DNA of 6,987 nt, taken from Hyphomicrobiales bacterium (GTDB lineage Bacteria > Pseudomonadota > Alphaproteobacteria > Rhizobiales > Devosiaceae). Positions 1 to 6,238 of the stretch are shown one piece after another. Both the position numbers and the translations under genes were made by a program. Numbering within the stretch: position 1 is the first letter of the stretch; every line of letters starts with the position of its first letter. The notes under the pieces are model-generated. The model was not told where the DNA came from. It did no database searches and worked only from the letters and a program-made list of their open reading frames with translations. The stretch spans positions 1-6,987 of the forward strand of contig JALWTJ010000194.1 of assembly GCA_027082895.1 (NCBI GenBank). Direction: 5' to 3'.

Positions 1-155
1 TGTTTACCCTGTATGCCCTGGGCGTGCCGGATATACTGGCCGCGGCCGGTATCCCCAAAACGGGCAGCGCCGCCCTGTTCTCCTTTGTGCTGAACAAGGG
101 AATTGGCGACGGGCTGCTGGCCAGGGCTTCCTTTACCGCCACCTTCGGGCGCTGA
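1..155 (+). CDS. C-terminal fragment of an unrecognised protein
   Basis: Bases 3-152 read as 50 sense codons ending in TGA at 153-155; the gene starts before the window. Third-position GC is high (GCC, CTG, GGC, ATC), as in the hyf genes, so this looks like native coding sequence. The visible peptide begins FTLYALGVPDI and ends in LLARASFTATFGR. It is Ala/Gly/Leu-rich and moderately hydrophobic in its first half, and could be the end of a membrane-associated protein. The stretch NKGIGDGLLARA is faintly like the C-terminal end of DUF697/YcjF-type membrane proteins, but that resemblance is too weak to use as an assignment. The gene converges with the leftward gene ending at 359 and is followed after 9 bases by a strong hairpin. 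It is convincing as a coding region; its function is unknown. Confidence 0.75.
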   Translation, partial: FTLYALGVPDILAAAGIPKTGSAALFSFVLNKGIGDGLLARASFTATFGR

Positions 156-358
156 GACCGGTTGCCGAAAAGCGCCATATGCGCTTTTCGGTCCACACGG
201 CGCGCAGGTGAGTACGCTGCCGGTGACAGCAATGCCACGGGGCGCGGATTTGCGCCAGAACAGAACCGCTTGCAATGCCGCGCGGACGCTGGGTGATTCA
301 AGCTGTGGGAAACGGGTACGTGTGCCCAACAGAAATACTTCCGGGGCAGGGGTGGATA
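156..358. other. Intergenic region between convergent genes
   Basis: About 200 bases separate the stop of the upstream gene (155) from the stop of the leftward gene (359). Apart from the hairpin at 165-191 and the left arm of a second inverted repeat (349-356), I see no gene, promoter or repeat array. The one open frame crossing it is rich in Pro, Arg and Thr, starts inside the upstream gene in another frame and runs through the hairpin, so I do not accept it as coding. Confidence 0.6.
165..191. terminator. Perfect 11-bp hairpin after the upstream gene
   Basis: CCGAAAAGCGC (165-175) and GCGCTTTTCGG (181-191) form a perfect 11-bp stem around a 5-nt loop CATAT, starting 9 bases after the stop at 155. 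The A4 and T4 tracts lie inside the stem and no free T-run follows, so it is not a textbook intrinsic terminator. Its position between two convergent genes suggests a bidirectional transcription stop or an mRNA 3'-end stabiliser. Confidence 0.6.
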
Positions 359-375
359 TCACATCATTCCACCCC
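349..375. terminator. Inverted repeat at the 3' end of the leftward gene
   Basis: GGGGTGGA (349-356) and TCCACCCC (368-375) form a perfect 8-bp stem with an 11-nt loop. The leftward gene's stop codon (359-361, TGA on the minus strand) lies in the loop. The stem thus includes the last coding bases and could act as a terminator or 3'-end stabiliser. No T-run follows in the leftward direction, so a terminator role is tentative. Confidence 0.3.
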
Positions 376-2125
376 GGTCGATGATGTCATCTAGGAGAGG
401 AAAGACTTCCGATGGCCAAACAACGCCGCGATCGATTGCTCTGTTGAGACGCTCGCGGATGTGGCGAGCGCTCACAACAGTTCCATTCCCGACTTCCATG
501 TATACAGTGTGCATTTCATCGAGAAGTTCGCGAACTTTTTGTTTTCCTCGTGCATAGGCAGCCCAGGAGCGCGGAAGGTCTATCAAATCGAGCAGGAAAA
601 GTACCGACCACAGGCCAAAGAACCCAAGACCGGCGAGGAAAGGCCAGTTGGCAGTCAAATTAAGCAAATTCACTGCACCAATCAGCAATGCAATTGGTGC
701 GGCTACAATAATTGCGAAACTGAGCAACTGCCCCTGAACGAATTGCCAGAAAGGGTGGCTGGTGGTAAAAAAACTTGCATTTGTTTCCTTGAGAAAGACG
801 GGCAAGTAAAGCTTTTCTTTCGCAAAGGCTACCATTTCTGATGCAATGCATGCATCGACCAACATGCGATCAATACGCCGGTTTCGAACGGGAAGATCAA
901 GATACTTGGCGACGGCTTCCATCAGGGAACTACTATTAATATAAGGGATTTCCCCTTTTTTGATTTCACTGAATATGATTTGCGGGTGTTGCCACAACTG
1001 CCAGGAGCGCTTGTAGGAACCTGTTAACGCCACCGGGTCTTTTTCACAGTCGGGCCATTCGTCCCTTTGAAAGGCAGACTCCAAAACATTAAAAAACAAA
1101 CAGATTTTGTCTGATAAATCATCAAGCCAATCCGGCCCCAGGTCATTGTCTGCCGCATGGCTTGCTGCTTCGTAAAACATTTGGTTCATCAGTTCGTATT
1201 TAAGAGAATGTCGCAGAAAATCTGCCCGTTCTTCATTGAATACGTAAGATATCGTGTTGATGCCATCTTCCGCATCGGTATCAATCATTTCACGCTCCTC
1301 TGACACACGGCGTATTGCGGCCTCCGCTTGTTCCTTTGCCCATGCAAAATTTTCCGAGCTTGTTTCGTTTTGAACGTTGCTCATTTTTCGGTGTTTGCAA
1401 GTCAAACGAAGTTGAACTCCTCGGACTTCACCAAGTTGTGGAAGAGTTATCTCAGTGTCTTTCTGTACCGCGAACTCTTGGTCGCAATTGTGATATGGAA
1501 GAATTTTGATTGTACGGGGAGAAGATTCTGGAAACTGTGGTGAGCAGTACGAATAAACACCATTGACACCAGACAATTTTAGATATGCTTGATCAATATC
1601 TCCAGAATTAATAACTTTAGGAATATGATTAAATTTGTCTCCACTTAACTCAATATGTATTGATATGAAAGCATTAAATGCTCTTTTCCCGAAGATATCT
1701 TTTGTACGGGAGGCTGATCCTACAGTTATAAAACATTCGTCTTTATTTGATTTTTTAATATTCAATTGTATATCATTAATAGTTTGGCTTTTTCCAATTA
1801 TTGAGTAACGTGTTCTCGCTCCGTTGAATTGGGTAGGAATTAGTTTAGCAGAAATTTCGTCTACATTTTCTATATTTTCTAGTAATATTTCTGCATCTGA
1901 ACCGCTCTTTTTAGATGTTTTTTCAACCCGGTAACAATTGGGATCATCGCTCTCTATTCCGCAGGTGTAGTGTATCTTTTTGATTGTGAAGTGCAGTGGC
2001 CAAGGGTACGGAGTTAGGTCGTACTCAATCTGTTTCCCTTCATTGTCAAACTCTTGTAGGCACCACTTGTATTGGTTATTGGGTTCTGCGACCATTCTGA
2101 TTGTATAGTCGGTACCGCGTTTCAA
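359..2125 (-). CDS. Unrecognised 588-aa protein with two C-terminal membrane helices
   Basis: I cannot assign this protein to a family. Residues 1 to about 245 are polar, Lys/Asn/Ser-rich and alternate in a beta-strand pattern (for example AFISIHIEL near 152-160), with scattered Cys (22, 55, 64, 131, 194, 214, 243) in no obvious metal-binding motif. Residues about 255-450 look helical and acidic or amphipathic, with aromatic patches such as SWQLWQH (374-380). Two hydrophobic helices follow (about 466-489 and 494-515). The tail holds an Arg/Lys-rich helix (about 522-545) and ends in a conserved-looking segment, DRGVVWPSEVFPLLDDIIDRG (the last 20 or so residues). No signal peptide is seen, so both large parts are probably cytoplasmic, with a membrane hairpin near the C-terminus. 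The start is TTG, chosen because AAAAAGGAG lies 6 nt upstream; an internal Met at 248 lacks such a site. The gene is monocistronic, divergent from hyfB, and AT-rich in its 5' part, suggesting acquisition. Coding status is confident from its length and clean frame; role unknown. Confidence 0.85.
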   Translation of the reverse strand: MKRGTDYTIRMVAEPNNQYKWCLQEFDNEGKQIEYDLTPYPWPLHFTIKKIHYTCGIESDDPNCYRVEKTSKKSGSDAEILLENIENVDEISAKLIPTQFNGARTRYSIIGKSQTINDIQLNIKKSNKDECFITVGSASRTKDIFGKRAFNAFISIHIELSGDKFNHIPKVINSGDIDQAYLKLSGVNGVYSYCSPQFPESSPRTIKILPYHNCDQEFAVQKDTEITLPQLGEVRGVQLRLTCKHRKMSNVQNETSSENFAWAKEQAEAAIRRVSEEREMIDTDAEDGINTISYVFNEERADFLRHSLKYELMNQMFYEAASHAADNDLGPDWLDDLSDKICLFFNVLESAFQRDEWPDCEKDPVALTGSYKRSWQLWQHPQIIFSEIKKGEIPYINSSSLMEAVAKYLDLPVRNRRIDRMLVDACIASEMVAFAKEKLYLPVFLKETNASFFTTSHPFWQFVQGQLLSFAIIVAAPIALLIGAVNLLNLTANWPFLAGLGFFGLWSVLFLLDLIDLPRSWAAYARGKQKVRELLDEMHTVYMEVGNGTVVSARHIRERLNRAIDRGVVWPSEVFPLLDDIIDRGGMM

Positions 2126-2131
2126 TTTTCG

Positions 2132-2140
2132 CTCCTTTTT
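2132..2140 (-). promoter_or_regulatory. Strong ribosome binding site that fixes a TTG start
   Basis: On the minus strand the sequence reads AAAAAGGAG, then a 6-nt spacer CGAAAA, then TTG (2125-2123). The AGGAG core at this spacing is the best Shine-Dalgarno match seen in the window. It supports TTG as the start of the 588-aa protein rather than the ATG at codon 11 or codon 248. Confidence 0.75.
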
Positions 2141-2377
2141 CTGGTATTGGTGGCACTATTCTGGTGGTCGCATTTATGTTGGCGCATCCATCCACTTCAC
2201 CGTCAGTTTACCATAACCCCGTGAACCATTGGCAACCCATAGCAGGGGGAACACCCCGGAGAGGGGCGCGGTGCGGATAACCGCTTTGTCGTCGCCTTCC
2301 CGTGGGCCGGGCAGGGACAGACGGCATGGGGCCGACGACATGGTCCAGAATCCCCCGCGAAACACTCGGGAAGGAAA

Positions 2378-2406
2378 TTGCCAAAAGTTTCCAGGGAAAA
2401 TTCAGT
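2378..2406 (+). promoter_or_regulatory. Weak candidate promoter for the hyf operon
   Basis: TTGCCA (2378-2383, five of six bases of the -35 consensus) is followed by a 17-bp spacer and TTCAGT (2401-2406, only three of six -10 bases). The spacing is ideal but the -10 is poor, and the site is about 190 bases upstream of hyfB. This is the best sigma-70-like match I could find by eye and could be chance. Confidence 0.15.
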
Positions 2407-2442
2407 CGAACATTCGAGGAAAAAGGAAAGGGACAGTATCCA

Positions 2443-2508
2443 TTTTGCCTCAAAACGGGTGCGCGCCGGACATTCCCCGGTTTTGCCATTGAAACGGGCG
2501 GGCGCAGG
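2443..2508 (+). repeat. Two imperfect direct repeat copies, TTTTGCC-N3/4-AAACGGG
   Basis: TTTTGCC at 2443-2449 is followed after three bases by AAACGGG (2453-2459) and a GC-rich tail. TTTTGCC at 2481-2487 is followed after four bases by AAACGGG (2492-2498) and a similar tail. A third AAACGGG lies at 2535-2541. The AAACGGG cores are 39 and 43 bases apart, close to four helical turns, which could suit a regulator binding repeated half-sites. This is an observation only; no known operator is recognised. Confidence 0.35.
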
Positions 2509-2527
2509 CGCTAGCATGCATCCGCTT

Positions 2528-2568
2528 CCGGCAGAAACGGGTGAATTGCTATCCTTTCTTTCTGCCGG
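2528..2568. repeat. Perfect 10-bp inverted repeat in the hyfB leader
   Basis: CCGGCAGAAA (2528-2537) and TTTCTGCCGG (2559-2568) are exact reverse complements with a 21-nt loop. The right arm ends 29 bases before the hyfB start codon. In RNA the stem could be extended by two U-G pairs at its base. It could be an operator for a dimeric regulator or a leader hairpin affecting translation of hyfB. No T-run follows, so a terminator is unlikely. Confidence 0.5.
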
Positions 2569-2597
2569 GGCTTCCCTGATTTCTGGACTTCGATGCC

Positions 2598-4616
2598 ATG
2601 GGTATTGCCGAACTGTTGTTGACCGGCCTTGCAATCATGTTTGCCATAGGCCTGTGGTCCGTGTTTTTTCACGCCGGAGCCAATCGTATCCGGGCAACTT
2701 ACGGTGCCATTGCCCTTGCCTGCCTGTTCCTGCTGCTGCCGGGGATCGGCTACATCATTGCCGCCCCGGGCACGGTTTCCATCGTGCTGCCCCTGGGCCT
2801 GCCCGACGTGGGCATGCGCCTGCGGCTGGATTTCCTGTCCGCCTTTTTCCTGGTGGTGGTCAATCTGGGCGGCGCCGTCTCTTCCCTTTATGCCATGGGC
2901 TATGGCGTTCATGAAGCCCGGCCCGGCCGCGTGCTGCCCTTCGTCGCCGCCTTTGTTGCTGCCATGAACCTGGTGATTCTGGCCGATGATGCCTTCACCT
3001 TCCTGCTCGCCTGGGAAATGATGTCCCTGACCTCCTGGGCCCTGGTCATGTCCAGCCGCGAAAAGGAAGCCGAGCGTGCCGGGCTGGTCTATTTCGTCAT
3101 GGCCAGTTTTTCCGGCATCATGCTGCTGTTTGCCTTTGGCCTGCTGGCCGGGGCAGGGGGCGGATATGGCTTCGAGCAGATCCGCCTTGCCCCCCCTTCC
3201 GGCCCCGTTGCCACCGGTGTGCTGGTGCTGGTGCTGCTGGGGGCCGGGTCCAAGGCCGGACTGTTCCCGCTTCATGTCTGGCTGCCCCTGGCCCATCCGG
3301 CCGCGCCCTCCCACGTTTCCGCCCTGATGAGCGCCGTCATGACCAAGGTGGCCGTGTACGGGGCCATTCGCATCCTGTTCGACCTGATCGGTCCCGCGAT
3401 GGTCTGGTGGTGGGCCATTCCGGTGCTGGCCATTGCCGGCATCACCACCCTGATGGGGGTGCTTTATGCGCTCATGCAGCATGACCTGAAGCGCCTGCTG
3501 GCCTATCACACCGTGGAGAATATCGGCATCATCTTCATCGGTCTGGGGCTGGCCATGGCCTTTCATGCCAACGGACAGACGGCGGGGGCAGCCCTTGCCA
3601 TGGGCGCCGCCCTGCTGCATGTGTTCAACCATTCCCTGTTCAAGAGCCTGCTGTTCCTGGGCTCGGGCGCCGTGCTCCATGCCACGGGGGAACGCGATAT
3701 CGATCGGCTGGGCGGCCTCATTCACAACATGCCCCGCACCGCCTTTTTCTTCCTGGTCGGTTCCGCCGCCATTTCCGCCCTGCCGCCCCTGAACGGTTTC
3801 GTGTCCGAATGGCTCACTTTCCAGTCTGTTCTGGCCTCTTCCCAGCTTCCCCAGATGTCCCTTAAGTTCCTCATTCCGGTTACCGGTGTCATGCTGGCCC
3901 TTGCCGCCGCCCTTGCCGCCGCCTGCTTCGTCAAGGCCTTCGGGGTGACCTTTCTGGGCCGCCCGCGCTCCGACATGGCTGGCAAGGCACGGGAAACCGA
4001 TCGCTTTTCCCTTGTTGCCATGGGGCTTCTAGCCACCCTTTGCCTTCTGGTCGGGATATTTCCGGGGCAGGCGGTTCAGGCCCTGCACCCGGTGGTGGGA
4101 TTCCTCGTCGGAGGCGGGCTGCCCACGGAGGCCGTCACGCCCGCCGTGCCCCTGTCCCTGACACCCTTTGCCGACGGGCGCAGTTCCTATAACGGCATGA
4201 TCATATTCGTGTTCCTGCTGGTTTCCGCCAGCTTTACCGCCTGGTTCGTGCACCGGTTTGCTTCCCGCACAACCCGGCGAACCGACAGCTGGGATTGCGG
4301 GCACCCGGAGGATAATCCGCTGGCTCAATATACCGCCGCCAGCTTTTCCCAGCCCATTCGCCGGGTTTTCGGTGCCAATGTCTTTTCCGCCCGCGAGCAG
4401 GTGGACATGCCGCCCCCGGGAGACAACCGGCCGGCCCGCTTTGCCGTCAGCATGGACGATCCGGCCTGGAAATATATTTTTACTCCCCTTTCAACGTTGG
4501 TGACCTGGGTCAGCCGACGCGTCAACGTGTTGCAGCAACTCACCATCCGCCGTTACCTGACGCTTGTATTCTTCTGGGTGGTGGGGCTTCTGATCGTGGT
4601 GGCCCTATGGAACTGA
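2598..4616 (+). CDS. hyfB: Hydrogenase-4 subunit B type proton-channel subunit (HyfB)
   Basis: This 672-aa polytopic membrane protein belongs to the Mrp-antiporter/NuoL-M-N family, in its HyfB/HycC branch, and is about as long as E. coli HyfB. It should form a proton (or sodium) channel in the membrane arm of a group 4 hydrogenase-like complex. Family hallmarks are visible: Glu140 in LAWEMMSLTSW, Lys219 in GAGSKAGLFPLHVWLP, Lys250 in MSAVMTKVAVYG, the QHDLKRLLAYHTVENIG stretch (294-310) and HVFNHSLFKSLLFLGSG (341-357). Others are PPLNGFVSEW (396-405) and Lys446 in the helix CFVKAFGVTF. The HyfB-type cytoplasmic segment follows (WDCGHPEDN at 565-573, then QYTAASFSQPIRRVF at 577-591), and a last membrane helix lies at about 653-670. 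ATG 2598 is the first start after an in-frame stop at 2577, but no clear Shine-Dalgarno sequence precedes it. The next gene overlaps it by 10 nt. Confidence 0.95.
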   Translation: MGIAELLLTGLAIMFAIGLWSVFFHAGANRIRATYGAIALACLFLLLPGIGYIIAAPGTVSIVLPLGLPDVGMRLRLDFLSAFFLVVVNLGGAVSSLYAMGYGVHEARPGRVLPFVAAFVAAMNLVILADDAFTFLLAWEMMSLTSWALVMSSREKEAERAGLVYFVMASFSGIMLLFAFGLLAGAGGGYGFEQIRLAPPSGPVATGVLVLVLLGAGSKAGLFPLHVWLPLAHPAAPSHVSALMSAVMTKVAVYGAIRILFDLIGPAMVWWWAIPVLAIAGITTLMGVLYALMQHDLKRLLAYHTVENIGIIFIGLGLAMAFHANGQTAGAALAMGAALLHVFNHSLFKSLLFLGSGAVLHATGERDIDRLGGLIHNMPRTAFFFLVGSAAISALPPLNGFVSEWLTFQSVLASSQLPQMSLKFLIPVTGVMLALAAALAAACFVKAFGVTFLGRPRSDMAGKARETDRFSLVAMGLLATLCLLVGIFPGQAVQALHPVVGFLVGGGLPTEAVTPAVPLSLTPFADGRSSYNGMIIFVFLLVSASFTAWFVHRFASRTTRRTDSWDCGHPEDNPLAQYTAASFSQPIRRVFGANVFSAREQVDMPPPGDNRPARFAVSMDDPAWKYIFTPLSTLVTWVSRRVNVLQQLTIRRYLTLVFFWVVGLLIVVALWN

Positions 4617-5563
4617 TCAACGACCTTTTTGCACAAGGGGTGCAGATGATGCTGACCCTGCTGGCTGCCCCCGCCCTTGTGGGGCTGGTGCGCAAGGTGC
4701 GCGCGCGCCTGATGCGCCGGCGTGGTCCTTCCATTTTCCAGCCCTATGCAGACCTGTTCAAGCTGGCCCGCAAGGAAGCGTTGCTGGCGCACAGTTCTTC
4801 CTGGTTGTTCCGGGCCGCCCCCTATGTCGTTTTTGCCGCCATCTGGGTGGCAGCCGCCCTGGTGCCCACCTTTGCCAGTGGCCTGATGTTCAACTGGGCG
4901 GCCGATATTCTGGCCATTGTCGCCCTTCTGGCAACGGCCCGCTTTGCCCTGGCACTGGCGGGCATGGATGTGGGCACGGCCTTTGGCGGTCTTGGCGCTT
5001 CCCGCGAAATGATGATTTCATCCCTTGCCGAGCCCGCCATGCTGATGATCGTTTTCACCATTGCCCTGCTGGCCGGCACCACCCAGTTGTCCCTGATCGC
5101 CCAGTTCATGCTCGACCAGCCAGTCGGGTTGCGCGTGTCCCTGGGGCTTGCCCTGATTGCGCTCATTATCGTGTCAGTGGCCGAAAACGGGCGCATTCCG
5201 GTGGACAATCCGGCAACCCATCTGGAATTGACCATGGTTCACGAAGCCATGGTGCTGGAATATTCCGGGCGTCATCTGGCCCTGATCGAGGCCGCCGCCG
5301 CGGTCAAGCTTCTTTTGTACGTCTCCCTGATCATGAGCCTGTTCTTTCCGGTGGGCATGGCACAGGCCGGGGGCACCCCTGCGGCCATGGCAACAGGGAT
5401 GGCATGGTGGGCCGGCAAGGTGGTTCTGGCCGGAGCCCTGCTGGCCTTCGGCGAAACGGCGGTGGCCAAGATGCGCCTGTTCCGGGTCGCCGAATTCCTC
5501 GGTGGGGCCCTCGTGCTGGGCCTGCTGGGCATGATCCTGCTGTTCGTTTCACGGAGTTTGTGA
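4607..5563 (+). CDS. hyfC: Complex I subunit 1/NuoH family subunit (HyfC type)
   Basis: This 318-aa membrane protein is of the NuoH/HycD/HyfC family, close to the usual length of about 310-320. In these complexes it links the proton-pumping membrane subunits to the peripheral catalytic arm and shapes the quinone or proton-entry region. Visible motifs are RRGPSIFQPYADLFKL (38-53), the first cytoplasmic loop that faces the small subunit; MDVGTAFGGLGASREMM (120-136); SLAEPAML (139-146); and the acidic loop ENGRIPVDNPATHLELTMVH (193-212), followed by EAMVLEYSG. The C-terminal helices contain the acidic GETAVAKMRLFRVAEFLGG (282-300). About eight membrane helices are apparent. The ATG lies inside the last codons of hyfB (10-nt overlap) without a strong ribosome binding site, so translation is probably coupled. 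The gene ends 3 nt before hyfE; no hyfD-like gene lies between. Confidence 0.95.
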   Translation: MELINDLFAQGVQMMLTLLAAPALVGLVRKVRARLMRRRGPSIFQPYADLFKLARKEALLAHSSSWLFRAAPYVVFAAIWVAAALVPTFASGLMFNWAADILAIVALLATARFALALAGMDVGTAFGGLGASREMMISSLAEPAMLMIVFTIALLAGTTQLSLIAQFMLDQPVGLRVSLGLALIALIIVSVAENGRIPVDNPATHLELTMVHEAMVLEYSGRHLALIEAAAAVKLLLYVSLIMSLFFPVGMAQAGGTPAAMATGMAWWAGKVVLAGALLAFGETAVAKMRLFRVAEFLGGALVLGLLGMILLFVSRSL

Positions 5564-5566
5564 GAG

Positions 5567-6238
5567 ATGTTGCCCGCCAGCCTCGACCTTCTGGATGTGA
5601 CCTATTTCCTGTCCGGCAGCGTGCTGGTGAGCAGCTTCATCCTGCTTTACCAGACCCGCCTGTTCGGCATTCTCAATGCCTTTGCCCTGCAGTCGATCAT
5701 CCTTTCCCTTGCCGTTGCCTGGCAGGCCATGGTGCAGCAGGCTCCCCATCTTTATGTAACGGCGGTGATTGCCTTCCTGATGAAAGGGATTTTTGTTCCG
5801 CTGGTCCTGCGGCGCATCGTGCGCGTCTTGAACATCCACCGGGCGGTGGAGACCGTAGTCAGCATCAACCTGACATTGCTGGGGGGTATCGGTCTGACCA
5901 TCCTGTCGATCATGGTCGTCTTTCCCATTGCCCGGGCCGCTGACGTGCTGGTGCGCGAAGACCTGGCCTTTGCCCTTTCCATCATATTGCTGGGTATGCT
6001 CATGATGATCACCCGCCGCAACGCAGTGTCCCAGGTGGTGGGCTTCATGGCCATGGAAAACGGACTGGTGCTGGCTGCCACCGGTGCCCGCGGCATGCCT
6101 CTTGTGGTAGAGGTTTCCGTGGCCTTTTCGATCCTGATTGCCTTTTTCGTCTTCGGCATATTCATCTTTCGCATTCGTGAAAGGTTCGACACCATCGACG
6201 TGGACGATCTGAGCGCCCATCGCGGAGATGCCCGATGA
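5567..6238 (+). CDS. hyfE: Hydrogenase-4 component E (HyfE), NuoK-like C-terminal part
   Basis: This 223-aa membrane protein matches the size and pattern of HyfE (E. coli HyfE is just under 220 aa). The N-terminal part has helices at about 12-28 and 35-55 and a third near 62-80 with Lys73 (FLMKGIFVP). The C-terminal part resembles NuoK: a helix with LGMLMMITRRNAVSQVVGF (142-160), intramembrane Glu164 in MAMENGLVLA, Glu182 in PLVVEVSVAFSIL, and a short hydrophilic tail. In complex I, Glu residues of NuoK lie on the charged axis that carries the conformational or proton-coupling signal; the same role is inferred here. The start ATG follows GGAG (5553-5556, 10 nt upstream) and sits 3 nt after the hyfC stop. 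The stop overlaps the hyfF start as ATGA, so hyfC, hyfE and hyfF are translated together. Confidence 0.92.
   Translation: MLPASLDLLDVTYFLSGSVLVSSFILLYQTRLFGILNAFALQSIILSLAVAWQAMVQQAPHLYVTAVIAFLMKGIFVPLVLRRIVRVLNIHRAVETVVSINLTLLGGIGLTILSIMVVFPIARAADVLVREDLAFALSIILLGMLMMITRRNAVSQVVGFMAMENGLVLAATGARGMPLVVEVSVAFSILIAFFVFGIFIFRIRERFDTIDVDDLSAHRGDAR
6224..6227 (+). promoter_or_regulatory. Ribosome binding site of hyfF
   Basis: GGAG lies 7 nt before the ATG at 6235, inside the end of hyfE. Together with the ATGA overlap it fixes the hyfF start. Confidence 0.6.

Larger units (their letters stand above)
2126..2597. other. 472-base divergent intergenic region
   Basis: This region lies between the starts of the leftward 588-aa gene and the rightward hyf operon, so it should hold both promoters. 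I find the leftward ribosome binding site (2132-2140), a weak candidate sigma-70 promoter facing right (2378-2406), an imperfect direct repeat (2443-2508) and a perfect inverted repeat (2528-2568). I see no convincing sigma-54 (GG-N10-GC) element and no FNR-type TTGAT-N4-ATCAA site. Several short open frames cross the region on both strands, but they overlap one another, lack ribosome binding sites and read as low-complexity Pro/Arg-rich peptides. Confidence 0.6.

Noticed and set aside
103..384. 93-codon rightward frame from the end of the first gene to the convergent gene
   Set aside because: It overlaps the first gene in another frame, crosses the hairpin and has a low-complexity composition.
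461..841. 126-codon rightward frame opposite the orphan gene
   Set aside because: Antisense shadow of the membrane-helix region of the leftward gene; no ribosome binding site and no family pattern.
2174..2365. 63-codon leftward frame ending 48 bases before the 588-aa gene, with a protein-like tail (GYGKLTVKWMDAPT)
   Set aside because: The first half is Pro/Arg-rich, no ribosome binding site precedes it, and other overlapping frames are equally open. It could be a gene remnant but nothing supports it.
2126..2597. Sigma-54 promoter or FNR box for the hyf operon
   Set aside because: Expected from knowledge of E. coli formate hydrogenlyase and anaerobic control, but no GG-N10-GC element with matching flanks and no TTGAT-N4-ATCAA site could be found by eye.
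2511..3725. Long leftward open frame (404 codons) opposite hyfB
   Set aside because: Its product is rich in Gln, Gly and His with no hydrophobic core, the usual antisense shadow of a GC-rich membrane-protein gene. hyfB on the other strand has full family motifs.
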